Below are positions 45,689-55,550 of a DNA stretch of 64,000 nt, piece after piece (the stretch's first letter is position 1; each line of letters begins with the position of its first letter). Both the position numbers and the translations under genes were made by a program. The stretch covers positions 115,522 through 179,521 of the forward strand of contig CABFPG010000012.1 in assembly GCA_902141825.1 (NCBI GenBank), given 5' to 3'. The notes under the pieces were generated by a model, which ran no database searches, had not been told where the DNA came from, and saw only the letters and a list, made by a program, of their open reading frames with translations. Source of the stretch: Thalassocella blandensis. GTDB lineage: Bacteria > Pseudomonadota > Gammaproteobacteria > Pseudomonadales > Cellvibrionaceae.

Positions 45689-47524
45689 TTAGTCTGCGTT
45701 TTTGGCCTCGGACGCTTCAAGCCGACGTCGCACATAGCTTCCCGGCGCATCTCCTCGTGGTGGGTATTGCTTATTGCCCAGTTCCGGCATGGCTTTAACC
45801 TTTTCGCCGGACTTTGTCTGCAGCCATTGGTGCCAGTCGCTCCACCAGGAACCCGCCTGTTGCTGCGCTCCGGCCAACCACTGCTCGTGAGTTTCCGGCA
45901 GGTTCTCGTTCACCCAATATGGGTACTTACCCTTACTGGGCGGGTTTACTACCCCCGCAACGTGCCCGGATTCCGTCATAACAAAACGCAGAATGTCACT
46001 CGGTTTCTTCGACGAAACATTGCTGCCAATCTTTTTTGCACCTTTGTACGCGGACTGCCACAACACAATATGATCCGCCTGAGCAGTTAAGCAGTAAGTC
46101 GGAATATCAATTTCAGTAATATCAATTGGTATTCCTGCTACATTAATTGCCCCCGGCTTCACCAGGTTATTCTCCAAATACATGTTATTCAGGTAATACA
46201 GAAATGCTTTACCTGGTACATTGGTAGAATCACTATTCCAATACAGAATATCAAAGGGCGTTGGGTCTTTACCTTTCAAATAATTATCAATAAAGAAAGA
46301 CCAGAAGAGGTTATTTTCGCGCAGCAGACTAAAACTCAATGCCAGGATTCTGCCATCAAAATAGCCTTTACTCGCAATACTCTGTTCCACCATTGGCAGC
46401 AATTGTCTGGACACGTAATTGCCAACCTCCCCTGGTTCAGAAAAATCGAGCAGCGTTGTAAACAAACTCATGGAATGAATACGTTTCTCACCTTTCGCCG
46501 TTAGATACGCCTGAGCCATAGCCAGCAAAGTTCCCCCAATGCAGTACCCCACCGTATTAATATCTTTTGCGCCGGTTATGGACTCCACAGCATCCAGACT
46601 CTCTATTACCCCTTTAAACAAATAGTCTGAAAAGGTAATGTCACGATGCTGCTCGTCTGGATTTACCCAGGACACCATAAACACCGTATACCCCTGCTCA
46701 AGCAACCATTGCACCATCGACTTTTGTTGATCAAGATCGAGTATGTAATATTTATTGATGAAAGGCGGGAAAAAAAGCAGTGGGCGCTGATAAACCTCAG
46801 GCTGTTTCGGTTCGTACTGCAACAGCTGTATCAAGGCATTTTGAAACACCACCTTGCCTTTGGTGGTCGCAAGATTTTCCCCTAAGGTGAAAGCGTCAAT
46901 ATCAACCTGCGTAATTTTAAACGCTTCATTCGGGCTGTTTTTCAAGTCTCGCATGAAGTTATCAATTCCCCGGGCAAGATTTTCACCTTGGGTAGCCAAA
47001 ATTTCACGGCACACTTCCGGATTTGTTAACACATAATTTGTTGGCGCCAGGGAATTGATAAACTGACGCGTATAAAACCGCACCTGCTCTTTAATTTTTT
47101 TATCTTCAAAATCCAGCGCATCAACCAGCTTATTCATATACTCAGCGTTGAGTAAATAGGCTTGCTTAATATAGGCAAACGCTGGGTTTCCATCCCAATC
47201 ACCGTCTTGAAAACGCTTGTCATCGCCAGCACTGGAAACTATGGGAACAAATTGCTCGCCCAACATGGCTCGCGATGCGTTTTGCCAAAGCTGCTGCTGT
47301 TTTTCCAGAAATTCAAGTTGCTGTTCAACAAATTTTTTGGGATCAACATGGACCTTGGTATTGAACTCGGCCACTCGAGAACTCAAGTCCTCCTGAAATG
47401 GGTTTAGGTCAGCGTGTATTTGCTGTTTCACAATACGCTCCGTCACTTCACCCATCATATCGTTAAAAATGCCACTAAACTTTTCAATGTAGCCAAGTAT
47501 TTCCTGCTTGTCGTGCGAGTTCAT
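45689..47524 (-). CDS. phaC: Class I poly(3-hydroxyalkanoate) synthase
   Basis: 611 residues, class I length. Polymerises (R)-3-hydroxyacyl-CoA into PHA at the granule surface. The lipase-like box is GYCIGG with nucleophile Cys328; the triad is completed by Asp484 (AQADHIVLW) and His521 (TESGHVAGVVNPP). The N-terminal about 100 residues form the PhaC N-domain. It follows the 47604 small gene, bdhA and aacS on the same strand, so it is probably the last gene of that operon. Confidence 0.96.
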   Translation of the reverse strand: MNSHDKQEILGYIEKFSGIFNDMMGEVTERIVKQQIHADLNPFQEDLSSRVAEFNTKVHVDPKKFVEQQLEFLEKQQQLWQNASRAMLGEQFVPIVSSAGDDKRFQDGDWDGNPAFAYIKQAYLLNAEYMNKLVDALDFEDKKIKEQVRFYTRQFINSLAPTNYVLTNPEVCREILATQGENLARGIDNFMRDLKNSPNEAFKITQVDIDAFTLGENLATTKGKVVFQNALIQLLQYEPKQPEVYQRPLLFFPPFINKYYILDLDQQKSMVQWLLEQGYTVFMVSWVNPDEQHRDITFSDYLFKGVIESLDAVESITGAKDINTVGYCIGGTLLAMAQAYLTAKGEKRIHSMSLFTTLLDFSEPGEVGNYVSRQLLPMVEQSIASKGYFDGRILALSFSLLRENNLFWSFFIDNYLKGKDPTPFDILYWNSDSTNVPGKAFLYYLNNMYLENNLVKPGAINVAGIPIDITEIDIPTYCLTAQADHIVLWQSAYKGAKKIGSNVSSKKPSDILRFVMTESGHVAGVVNPPSKGKYPYWVNENLPETHEQWLAGAQQQAGSWWSDWHQWLQTKSGEKVKAMPELGNKQYPPRGDAPGSYVRRRLEASEAKNAD

Positions 47525-47603
47525 GCGTTATCTCTTTAGGTTACCGCTCTCGATTGCGGTTATTCTTATCGTGGGTTTGCACTGGCTTTTAGACGGTGGA
47601 AGA

Positions 47604-47828
47604 TCATTTGGTTTTCGGTGTCATCATCTTGGCGTATTGGTCAAACATATCCCCACTTTTTTCCGCCATCAACTGCCAGAAGCGCATCGCTTCATTATCA
47701 TTCTTTTTTGATTCAGACATGGACTTAATAAAAAACGCCACCATCGCTTTCTGCAGATTTTCTGTATTGCCTTCAAACAATTCCAATGCTTCTTCGGCTG
47801 TAATATCCAGCTCACATTTTAATTTCAT
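47604..47828 (-). CDS. Small PHB-cluster protein, DUF6489-like
   Basis: 74 residues from the ATG at 47828 (GAGGG upstream). It starts MKLKCELDITAEEALELF, a strand plus helix as in DUF6489 proteins, and ends in a Met/Lys-rich helix. DUF6489-type genes recur near phaC in proteobacteria; function is unknown, possibly phasin-like or granule-associated. It lies between bdhA and phaC with short spacers. Confidence 0.7.
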   Translation of the reverse strand: MKLKCELDITAEEALELFEGNTENLQKAMVAFFIKSMSESKKNDNEAMRFWQLMAEKSGDMFDQYAKMMTPKTK

Positions 47829-47879
47829 ATTAGCCCTCACGGTTTACACTGTTTTACATCGAGAATGCTTTGCTTTGAG

Positions 47880-48635
47880 TTAGCGTGCCGTCCAACCGCC
47901 GTCCAGCACCATTGTTTGTCCTGTCATATTGCGTGCGGCAGGAGACATTAAGTACTGCACGCTGCCAACAAGCTCCTCCATTTCAATAAACGCTTTTTTC
48001 GGCATAGGGCTCAGCATAATATTATTCACTACTTCAGCCTCGGAAATATTGTGTTCTTGCGCCTGCTGCGAAATTTGTTTTTCAACCAAAGGCGTTTTGA
48101 CATAAGATGGACATATAGTATTTATGGTGATGTCGAATTCCGCTGTTTCCAACGCCGTCACTTTAGAAAACCCCAGCAGGCCATGCTTTGCCGCAACATA
48201 GGCACTCTTGTAGGGAGAAGCCACCATCGCATGGATTGAACCAATATTAATAATCCGGCCAAAATTACGGTGCTTCATTCCCGCGATAAAAGTTCGCGTC
48301 AACATTGCCGGCCCCACCAACAGAATATCATTGATCAAACGCCAGCGCTCCGCAGGAAAGCTCTCCAACTTGGCCACATACTGGATGCCCGCATTATTAA
48401 TTAAGACATCGACATGCGGAAAGTGTTGACCAGCAAGATCGATTGCGCTTTGCTGACTAACGTCCATCTCAAATGCTTCGACTTTGCAGCCCTTCTGTTT
48501 CAATGCCTCCACCAACGTATCAACACCATCTTTATTGACATCACTTAAGATAACACGATGCCCCTCTTCTGCCAGTGCCGTCCCGATAGCTTGGCCAATG
48601 CCACTTGCAGCCCCTGTCACAAACACAGTTTTCAT
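47880..48635 (-). CDS. bdhA: 3-hydroxybutyrate dehydrogenase
   Basis: 251 residues; an NAD-dependent short-chain dehydrogenase that oxidises (R)-3-hydroxybutyrate to acetoacetate during PHB mobilisation. It shows the cofactor motif TGAASGIGQA, NNAG and the catalytic segment GSIHAMVASPYKSAYVAAKHG in two pieces: Ser in GSIH and Tyr/Lys in YVAAK. The C-terminal MVLDGGWTAR is typical of this enzyme. A ribosome-binding site (GGAG) precedes the ATG; aacS ends ten bases upstream. Confidence 0.93.
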   Translation of the reverse strand: MKTVFVTGAASGIGQAIGTALAEEGHRVILSDVNKDGVDTLVEALKQKGCKVEAFEMDVSQQSAIDLAGQHFPHVDVLINNAGIQYVAKLESFPAERWRLINDILLVGPAMLTRTFIAGMKHRNFGRIINIGSIHAMVASPYKSAYVAAKHGLLGFSKVTALETAEFDITINTICPSYVKTPLVEKQISQQAQEHNISEAEVVNNIMLSPMPKKAFIEMEELVGSVQYLMSPAARNMTGQTMVLDGGWTAR

Positions 48636-48644
48636 GAAACACTC

Positions 48645-50582
48645 CTAAAGAATACTTTCATATTGGGATAATGATTCTGGGTTGGCAATTGCCTCTTGAT
48701 TGGTAATCGCTTTCCCATTCACAAGACGAGACACTGCTAACTCAATTTTTTTGCCTGATCTAGTGTAGGGAATGTCATTCACCGCTCGGATATATTTAGG
48801 AACATGGCGCGGGGTGGTGTTAGATTTTATTAAAGCCTTTATTTCTGACACGCGTTCATCGGAAAGCACTTCGCCCAACTTTAATTTTACAAACAACACC
48901 ACATCCACATCACCATCGGCCTGCTTCCCAACGCAAACACTGTCTTCGATATAAGAAAGTGTTTCTGTTTGACGATATATTTCACTCGTGCCAATTCTTA
49001 CACCGCCGGGGTTCAAAGTCGCATCGCTACGTCCAAAAAAGATTGCGCCACCATGCGCTGTCAGCTGTATGAAATCTCCGTGGTACCAGAGGTCGGGGTA
49101 ATGGTTAAAATACGCCTCGTGAATTTTATGGCCGTCCTCATCCCCTAGAAAATATATAGGTCGAGAAGGAAAACTTTGCTTACACACCAGCTCACCTTCC
49201 TGGCCAACAACCTCCTCACCCGCTTCATTCAAACATGCCACATCCATGCCGAGACCTTTGCATTGCAATTCTCCGCGATAGACAGGCAAGATTGGATTAC
49301 CAAGAAAAAAACAACCGATGATATCTGTTCCACCAGAAATACTCGCAAGAAGTACATCCTGTTTTATTTTTCCGTATACAAAATCGTACTGCTCGGGCAA
49401 CAAAGGCGAGCCGGTTGACAAAATAACCTGCAAACTATCCAGGTTTATTGACTCTAGTAACGTCGGATTCTCCAAGCACTGGTCTTCCAGTGCCTTTAAG
49501 AACTTCGGCGATGTACCAAAATGACTGAGCTTCTCAGCATCAATCAAGCTAACAAATTGTTGAATGGACGGATACGCGGGAGATCCTTCGTATAAGGTCA
49601 CCGTTCCCCCAAAAAACAACGCACTGATTTGCCAGTTCCACATCATCCATCCGCAAGTGGTAAAAAACATCATGTTTTTCGTAGCAGAAAAATCGGAATG
49701 CAATCCCAGTTCCTTCACATGTTGCAATAACACTCCTCCGACACTGTGCACGATGCACTTGGGTTTCCCGGTGGTACCTGAAGAGTACATAATGTAAAGG
49801 GGGTCACTGAATTTTCGCATGACGTATGTAACCGACAATTCAGATGACGGTGTTGATCGACAATCCCACCACTGTGCATTCGCGATGTGAGAAATATCTG
49901 TTTTCTCTCCAACAAAATCCACGATAAATACTTTTTCAATCGTTGGAATATTGTCTACAATTTGCTGAATTTTAGGCAAACAGTCGTGAGTTTTTCCATT
50001 GTATTGATAGGCGGCACACGCAACCAGGACCTTGGGTTTAGACTGACCGAAACGATCCGTCACCCCCTCAATACCAAAGTCGCAGCTGGTCGAAGTAAAC
50101 ACACCACCGAGCGCGGTAGTCGCCAACATTGCCACCGCCGTTTCCGCGATATTTGGCATAAAGCAGGCAAGAACATCATCCGCTTCAATGTAAGGTTTAA
50201 TGGCCTGTTGAAAATGTGCCACTTGTTGCTGCAGCTCCTTCGCCGTAAATGCTTGCCGATCACCATTCTCTCTCAACGATACCAATACGGTCTTGTCAGC
50301 CTCTCGGGTTTTCATTAAGTTCTGCGCATAATTGAGTGTTAGCTGAGGGAACCATCCATAGCGGGAAAAACCCCGATCGGTATTTATGGGCTCTTTATTC
50401 CCCTCCACCACCAACTCAAAATAGTCGATGAGATACGCCCAGAATGTCTCGCTGTGTTTTACCGAAAATTCATGAAGTTGCTGGTAGTTGGTTATCGGGT
50501 TGTCTAGATTCTTCGAGATGGCCTGCATAAAGCGATAAAGTTCGCTTTCGGATATGCGTTGCGGTGAAGGCTGCCAAAGCAT
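48645..50582 (-). CDS. aacS: Acetoacetyl-CoA synthetase
   Basis: 645 residues from the ATG at 50582 (GAGGAG upstream). An ANL-superfamily acyl-CoA ligase that converts acetoacetate, ATP and CoA to acetoacetyl-CoA. The adenylation core has YSSGTTGKPK, the motif GRSDATLNPGGVRIGTSE and the C-terminal YTRSGKKIE lysine. The N-terminal SSA/ACAS-like extension is present. With bdhA it returns PHB breakdown products to the CoA pool. First gene of the aacS-bdhA-DUF6489-phaC run. Confidence 0.94.
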   Translation of the reverse strand: MLWQPSPQRISESELYRFMQAISKNLDNPITNYQQLHEFSVKHSETFWAYLIDYFELVVEGNKEPINTDRGFSRYGWFPQLTLNYAQNLMKTREADKTVLVSLRENGDRQAFTAKELQQQVAHFQQAIKPYIEADDVLACFMPNIAETAVAMLATTALGGVFTSTSCDFGIEGVTDRFGQSKPKVLVACAAYQYNGKTHDCLPKIQQIVDNIPTIEKVFIVDFVGEKTDISHIANAQWWDCRSTPSSELSVTYVMRKFSDPLYIMYSSGTTGKPKCIVHSVGGVLLQHVKELGLHSDFSATKNMMFFTTCGWMMWNWQISALFFGGTVTLYEGSPAYPSIQQFVSLIDAEKLSHFGTSPKFLKALEDQCLENPTLLESINLDSLQVILSTGSPLLPEQYDFVYGKIKQDVLLASISGGTDIIGCFFLGNPILPVYRGELQCKGLGMDVACLNEAGEEVVGQEGELVCKQSFPSRPIYFLGDEDGHKIHEAYFNHYPDLWYHGDFIQLTAHGGAIFFGRSDATLNPGGVRIGTSEIYRQTETLSYIEDSVCVGKQADGDVDVVLFVKLKLGEVLSDERVSEIKALIKSNTTPRHVPKYIRAVNDIPYTRSGKKIELAVSRLVNGKAITNQEAIANPESLSQYESIL

Positions 50583-51051
50583 GAATGTGCTCCTCAATTA
50601 CACCTTAGTTATTTTGCTCAATACGCTTTGCTATGCTTTACGTACTTGGGTTTTAGCGGTGACGATTTGGGTGATACAAGCTTAAGGTTTTCCATGGTAA
50701 TGCTTTATCTTTCAGAACACCATCGATGACGAAAAGATGAGTGCCACTATCTTTGTGCACCGCATCAATTAAAAGCCGTAACGGAAAACGCTCTGGAATA
50801 TCGGATGAAAAACAACGCGAGAAGCCTTGGCTTAGCTGAATGCGCCTGACTCGCCGTCGACCCTCAGCGGGAGAGAAATTTACCAGCAGGAGAGAAAATT
50901 AATAAAAGAGAAGAAAAGATTAATAGAAGTGAAGGGTAATAGAAGAAGGAGAGACAAAAAAGCAAAGCCAGAGATAGAATAGAAAGCAGGTCATAACTTG
51001 TTGTCGACCTGCTTTCCCACATAAACCTGGAATCTAAGGTTAGCCCAGACC
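50583..51051. other. Intergenic region upstream of the PHB operon
   Basis: 469 bases between aacS and trhO, both transcribed leftward, so it contains the aacS promoter and the trhO 3' end. 50860-50980 is strongly purine-rich. An 11-bp perfect hairpin (GAAAGCAGGTC/GACCTGCTTTC, 50982-51016, loop 13) probably ends trhO. No gene was found. Confidence 0.5.
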
Positions 51052-52023
51052 TTATGACTCAGAAGCGCTGTTTTCCCGAACCTGGCGCGCAGGAGGCGCC
51101 GCCCCCAAATGCATTTCGTTACGCTCTTTCGCTAATTGAACTTGTTTTTGCCGCTCGCTGAATCGCGCGCGCTGCTCTGGAGATTGCGCATCATAACAAC
51201 GTGGGCAGGCCACTCCCAACATATACTTTTCGGAGGCTTTGTCTTCCTCGGTGATAGGATGTCGGCACCCGTGACATTGGTCATATGAGCCCTTTTCCAA
51301 ATCGTGGTTTACGGCAACACGATTATCGAAGACAAAACACTCACCCTGCCACATGCTATTTTCTTTAGGCACTTCTTCCAGATACTTGAGAATTCCACCT
51401 TTCAAGTGGTACACCTCTTCAAAGCCCTGCTGCTTCATAAACGCGGTAGATTTTTCGCAGCGAATCCCCCCGGTACAAAACATGGCAACTTTTTTGTGTT
51501 TGGTTTTATCCAGGTTCTTGGCAACATAATCTGGAAATTCTCGAAATGTCGTTGTGTCCGGGTTAATTGCGCCATCAAAAGTCCCGATACCGTATTCGTA
51601 ATAATTGCGAGTATCAACAAGTACAACTTCCGGGTCCGAGATCAAAGCATTCCAATCCTGCGGCTCCACATAGGTGCCCACAATATGATTGGGATCGATA
51701 TCTTCCACACCCATCGTCACAATCTCTTTCTTGAGCTTCACTTTCATGCGATAAAACGGCTGTTCTTCGTCGAAAGATTCTTTGTGCTCTACAGATGCCA
51801 GACGCGCGTCTTGTTTAAAGTAGTCCAACAAAGCGTCGATCGCTTCACGCGAACCAGAGACAGTGCCATTGACACCCTCTTTCGCAAGCAGCAAGGTCCC
51901 TTTAATGTCTTGAGACTTGCAAAAATCGAGTAAAGGCTCACGCAAAGCTTCATAGTCTGGTAAAGCGACGAATTTATATAGTGCGGCAATGACATAGCCC
52001 GCTTCGGTTTGATGTGAATTCAT
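51052..52023 (-). CDS. trhO: tRNA uridine(34) hydroxylase TrhO (YceA), rhodanese family
   Basis: 323 residues. Oxygen-dependent enzyme that forms 5-hydroxyuridine at the tRNA wobble position. The N-terminal domain reads [20 protein letters not shown]; the rhodanese domain (about 130-220) has the active-site loop [11 protein letters not shown] with Cys. The C-terminal region has zinc-type cysteines (CHGCRHP...CPRCYDA). Monocistronic, upstream of the PHB operon on the same strand; a hairpin separates them. Confidence 0.95.
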   Translation of the reverse strand: MNSHQTEAGYVIAALYKFVALPDYEALREPLLDFCKSQDIKGTLLLAKEGVNGTVSGSREAIDALLDYFKQDARLASVEHKESFDEEQPFYRMKVKLKKEIVTMGVEDIDPNHIVGTYVEPQDWNALISDPEVVLVDTRNYYEYGIGTFDGAINPDTTTFREFPDYVAKNLDKTKHKKVAMFCTGGIRCEKSTAFMKQQGFEEVYHLKGGILKYLEEVPKENSMWQGECFVFDNRVAVNHDLEKGSYDQCHGCRHPITEEDKASEKYMLGVACPRCYDAQSPEQRARFSERQKQVQLAKERNEMHLGAAPPARQVRENSASES

Positions 52024-52321
52024 TTGCAGTTAATTCTTTTATCTGTTGTCGATCAGGTATTTTAATTGCTGCAACTCTCTGATTTTCAGATTGAGATCAA
52101 AAACAGTCGCGAAAAAGTTGGGATTTTTGCTGGCTGGCGTATATTCACCGTGTTGTTGTCAGGTAAGGCCTGCACCTAACCATAAAAATGAGCGCAATTA
52201 CTCCCAAAAATAAACCTAAAATCACCTGTGAGATTTTGGGCAAGACGGAAAAGGACGCGATTTTAGCGGAAAGGCCGATTAAAAATCAACCAAATCACAA
52301 GTCGCTGGTAGCCCCAGCCCC

Positions 52322-52639
52322 TTATCGCTTGCTACCGCCCATACATTGTGGCGATTCGGGGGATTGCTCTTGCTTTGAGCGCCACTCGGAAGGGGTATAT
52401 AGATGCAAAGCCAGTGCATGCACACCATTATTCAGCTCTTCACCCAGTGTGGCGTATACTTTCTGGTGCCGCTTTACCCGGTTTAATCCTTCGAAGCCCT
52501 CACTCACCAGCGTGACCTTAAAATGTGTTTCAGAGCCTTTTGCTACATTATGCCCGTGACTTTCATTCAGCACCTGTAAGAAGTCGCAAGACAACATTTC
52601 ACTCAGTTTTTGTTCAATTATTTGTTGGACGGTTGACAC
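52322..52639 (-). CDS. bolA: BolA family protein
   Basis: 105 residues starting at GTG 52639 with GGAG upstream. BolA-fold proteins work with monothiol glutaredoxins in Fe-S handling and as regulators. The sequence follows the family: LSEMLSCDFLQVLNESHGHN, then GSETHFKVTLVSEGFEG and VKRHQKVYATLGEEL, with the conserved His in RHQ. The C-terminus (about 85-105) is a short Ser/Gln/Pro-rich extension. It is divergent from the small genes at 52749 and 52919. Confidence 0.92.
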   Translation of the reverse strand: MSTVQQIIEQKLSEMLSCDFLQVLNESHGHNVAKGSETHFKVTLVSEGFEGLNRVKRHQKVYATLGEELNNGVHALALHLYTPSEWRSKQEQSPESPQCMGGSKR

Positions 52640-52748
52640 AAATCTCTCCTACCAGCTGACACACACCACGATTAGACCTACGGATTATGCCGCTCAAATC
52701 GACCAAATGCGAACTTTGCGCACTGCTTCTAATGTTGGGGTCATTCTA

Positions 52749-52895
52749 ATGAAAGCAAGTGAAATTGGCATGGCAAGTCATCAAACTCGGTCTAAAATTA
52801 GAGTTACCCGCAGCCAAAGGCTCGCGGAAACGTTAAAAATCACCCCCGGTGCTTATGCGTTCGATCCACTGCACCTCGGTGAGATTGTGTATTGA
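52749..52895 (+). CDS. Possible small protein upstream of the 52919 gene
   Basis: A 48-codon frame from ATG 52749 (or 62 from 52707), basic at the N-terminus (RSKIRVTRSQRLAETLK), ending DPLHLGEIVY. The ribosome-binding site is poor (GGGG at eight to ten bases). It precedes the 52919 gene by 23 bases and could be its leader or an independent small gene. Equally it may be chance; no family is recognised. Confidence 0.25.
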   Translation: MKASEIGMASHQTRSKIRVTRSQRLAETLKITPGAYAFDPLHLGEIVY

Positions 52896-52918
52896 TTGAT
52901 TTTTAAGGTGAGTAATTC

Positions 52919-53143
52919 GTGCAGAAGTTTGTATTTGTAAATCGCCGACGCGGGTCCGATCGACGCGACGACAATGATCCTTGCCGTAACATGCCTCTGG
53001 ATCTGTTCCATCGAAAACGCCGCAAAACCGGAGAACGACGACATCCCTCCCGCTCACTCAGTGACGATTATTATGCCTATATGCAAAAAGCGCTAGATGT
53101 CGTCCAACCAGAACTGGTGGAAACACGAAAACCCACAAATTAA
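52919..53143 (+). CDS. Small basic protein linked to the receiver protein
   Basis: 74 residues starting at GTG 52919 with AAGGTGAG eight bases upstream. Strikingly arginine-rich N-terminal half (NRRRGSDRRDD, FHRKRRKTGERRHPSR), then a Tyr-containing helix (DDYYAYMQKALDVV). The pattern of RR-rich blocks is common in small proteins beside signalling genes, but no function is known to me. It ends 23 bases before the receiver-domain gene, so the two form an operon. Confidence 0.65.
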   Translation: MQKFVFVNRRRGSDRRDDNDPCRNMPLDLFHRKRRKTGERRHPSRSLSDDYYAYMQKALDVVQPELVETRKPTN

Positions 53144-53166
53144 GCGACAAACCTGAGGTGTAGTTA

Positions 53167-53832
53167 ATGCTAGACCCAAAAGAATTAAAAGTGGTCATTT
53201 CAACCCTGACCAAGCGTCGCGCGTGGATTAAAAAAAGCCTCGAAGATACATCGCTCACTCCCGCTGCGCGCAAGGAACATGGCGATACGCTGGCACTGCT
53301 CGACAGCAGCATTCAAAAACTCGCCGGGGCAGCTCGCGTAACACACAAGCCTGCCGCCAAAAGCCCTGCGCCCCCCATGATGAAGACTATCCCGCTGGAA
53401 CGAGCAAGAGTTTTAGTGGCTGAAGATAATGAAGAGTCGATCAATTTGCTGGTGGATATTTTAAAAGATATAGGGCTTAAGGCTATCGACGTGGCCAGCG
53501 ATGGCATTCAGGCATTTGATCAAATTAAAAAGGCTGAAGAGCCTTTTAATATTATTCTATGCGATTGGGAAATGCCGGAATTAAGCGGAATTGAAGTCCA
53601 CAGCAAAGCGAAAGCGTCCAATACTCTGCGCGGAGCCCATTTCATTATGGTGACGGCCCTTTCTGAAGCCGCCAACATTAAAAAGGCTGTTCAACAGGGT
53701 GTGAACGACTACATCATAAAGCCGATTGATATGGATGTTCTGGAAGAAAAAATTCGTGCTGCGTTGGGACTTCCGCCGGATAAAACCACCGGCGAAAAAG
53801 CTGAAACCGCAGGTTCTGCGGATTCAGCGTGA
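53167..53832 (+). CDS. Response regulator with N-terminal helical extension
   Basis: 221 residues. Residues 1-60 are a charged helical segment of unknown role (DPKELKVVISTLTKRRAWIKK). A receiver domain follows (about 77-200) with acidic pair E-D, phospho-Asp in ILCDWEMPELSG, T in MVTALSE, and K in IIKPID. The C-terminal tail is Lys/Glu/Ala-rich. There is no DNA-binding or enzymatic output, so it may work by protein contact as CheY-like proteins do. Ribosome-binding site GAGG. It ends 21 bases from the convergent pyruvate kinase gene. Confidence 0.88.
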   Translation: MLDPKELKVVISTLTKRRAWIKKSLEDTSLTPAARKEHGDTLALLDSSIQKLAGAARVTHKPAAKSPAPPMMKTIPLERARVLVAEDNEESINLLVDILKDIGLKAIDVASDGIQAFDQIKKAEEPFNIILCDWEMPELSGIEVHSKAKASNTLRGAHFIMVTALSEAANIKKAVQQGVNDYIIKPIDMDVLEEKIRAALGLPPDKTTGEKAETAGSADSA

Positions 53833-53853
53833 GAAAGCTAAGCGATAAGACGC

Positions 53854-55296
53854 TTATACGATAAATTGTCCCACCTGGAGAATTTTCATCGTGTTAGTGC
53901 CGCCAAGAACATGGCCATCACCTTTGGAAAGGATTACCAGATCATTGTCTTCAACAATGTTTTGTTCACGAAGCACTTCAATGGCTTTGCGATTAATCTC
54001 TTCAGAAGGGATTGAACGGTTATCAAACAATACTGTTTGCACACCGCGGAACAAGGCTGCTCTGCGCAAGGTTGACTCATCGTGCGAAAAGGCAAAAATG
54101 GGTAAACGAGAACCAAAGCGCGACATCATTAACGGTGTAGAGCCAGACTCCGTCAAGGCGGCAATACCTTTTACCCCTTCCAGATTACTGGCGACATACA
54201 TTGTTGCCATCGCAATTGACTCATCAATGGCTTTCGATTGATCAGGGCGAATTGGCGCAGTTTCCGCCTGTGGCGTTTTTTCTGCTCCAATAATTACCCG
54301 CACCATGGCTTCGACGGTTTGTACCGGAAACTGCCCGGCTGCCGTTTCGGCCGAGAGCATTACAGCATCAGTGCCATCCAGAACGGCATTGGCCACGTCA
54401 AACACTTCCGCGCGCGTTGGCAATGGGCTGCTAATCATGGACTCCATCATTTGCGTTGCCGTGATGACACAGCGATTTAACGCACGAGCACGTTCAATAA
54501 TATGTTTCTGCACCCCGATTAATTGAGCATCACCTATTTCTACACCCAAATCACCACGCGCCACCATTACGGCATCAGAAGCCCGGATAATATCGTCCAG
54601 GACGTTATGGTCTTTGACCGCTTCTGCACGCTCAATCTTGGCGACCATATACATATTGCCGCCAGCTTCTTTCGCCAATTGTCTGGCCAGATTGATGTCA
54701 TCAGCACTACGAGGAAATGACACAGCCAGATAATCCACTCCGATTTCCACGGCAGTTTTTATGTCAGCTTTATCTTTTTCAGTCAGTGCCGGCGCAGTTA
54801 ATCCTCCACCTTGACGGTTGATCCCTTTATTATTAGAAAGCTTACCCGCAACTGTCACAGTCGTGTTCACACGAGTGCCTTCCACGGAATCAACTTTTAA
54901 TACCACGCGACCGTCATCCAGTAGCAGGTTATCTCCTGGCACAACATCATTGGGTAATTCTTTATAGTCGATACCCACTTGCTGCTGATTACCGTCATCA
55001 CGGCCCAGCGCTGCGTCCAGAGCAAATTTATCGCCGACATTTAAGTGAATCGGGCCTTCGGCAAAGCGAGCCACGCGAATTTTTGGTCCCTGAAGATCAC
55101 CTAAAATAGCCACAAATTTACTATGCTTTTTCGCATATTCGCGTACCTTATCAGCTCTGGCCTTGTGATCTTCGGGGCTGCCATGAGAGAAATTCATACG
55201 TACGACGTTAACACCGGCAAGAATTAACTTTTCCAAAATCCCCGGCTCATCAGTGGCCGGACCTAAAGTGCTAACAATTTTTGTACGTCTAAACAT
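53854..55296 (-). CDS. pyk: Pyruvate kinase
   Basis: 480 residues from the ATG at 55296 (GGAG eight bases upstream; [14 protein letters not shown] is the normal start). Converts phosphoenolpyruvate and ADP to pyruvate and ATP. It shows [13 protein letters not shown], the catalytic region [11 protein letters not shown], and the metal/PEP motif [10 protein letters not shown]. The allosteric C-terminal domain is present. It lies downstream of oadGAB on the same strand with a 254-base gap, linking the pyruvate and oxaloacetate nodes. Confidence 0.95.
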   Translation of the reverse strand: MFRRTKIVSTLGPATDEPGILEKLILAGVNVVRMNFSHGSPEDHKARADKVREYAKKHSKFVAILGDLQGPKIRVARFAEGPIHLNVGDKFALDAALGRDDGNQQQVGIDYKELPNDVVPGDNLLLDDGRVVLKVDSVEGTRVNTTVTVAGKLSNNKGINRQGGGLTAPALTEKDKADIKTAVEIGVDYLAVSFPRSADDINLARQLAKEAGGNMYMVAKIERAEAVKDHNVLDDIIRASDAVMVARGDLGVEIGDAQLIGVQKHIIERARALNRCVITATQMMESMISSPLPTRAEVFDVANAVLDGTDAVMLSAETAAGQFPVQTVEAMVRVIIGAEKTPQAETAPIRPDQSKAIDESIAMATMYVASNLEGVKGIAALTESGSTPLMMSRFGSRLPIFAFSHDESTLRRAALFRGVQTVLFDNRSIPSEEINRKAIEVLREQNIVEDNDLVILSKGDGHVLGGTNTMKILQVGQFIV

Positions 55297-55550
55297 AAGT
55301 TGCTCCAAGATATGAGGTTTGAGCTTCAACGTGGGGAAACTCAGTCGATGCCTGAAAAATTGACGCGCATTTTACACCATGCACAGGTAAAGTGTATGGT
55401 CAATGGGGCAAAACTTAACATTATGCGTAATACCGTTAGTTTTGAGCGATGCTGAGGGGAGCTTCGAGCATGAGATGCGCCATAAAAATGCGCAAGAGAG
55501 AGGGATTTCCCGGCCATGGTGCATTTTCCATCACCGGGAAAGAAGAAGCA

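Noticed and set aside
45464..46090. 208-codon plus-strand frame overlapping the end of phaC
   Set aside because: Lies mostly antisense to phaC and lacks family features.
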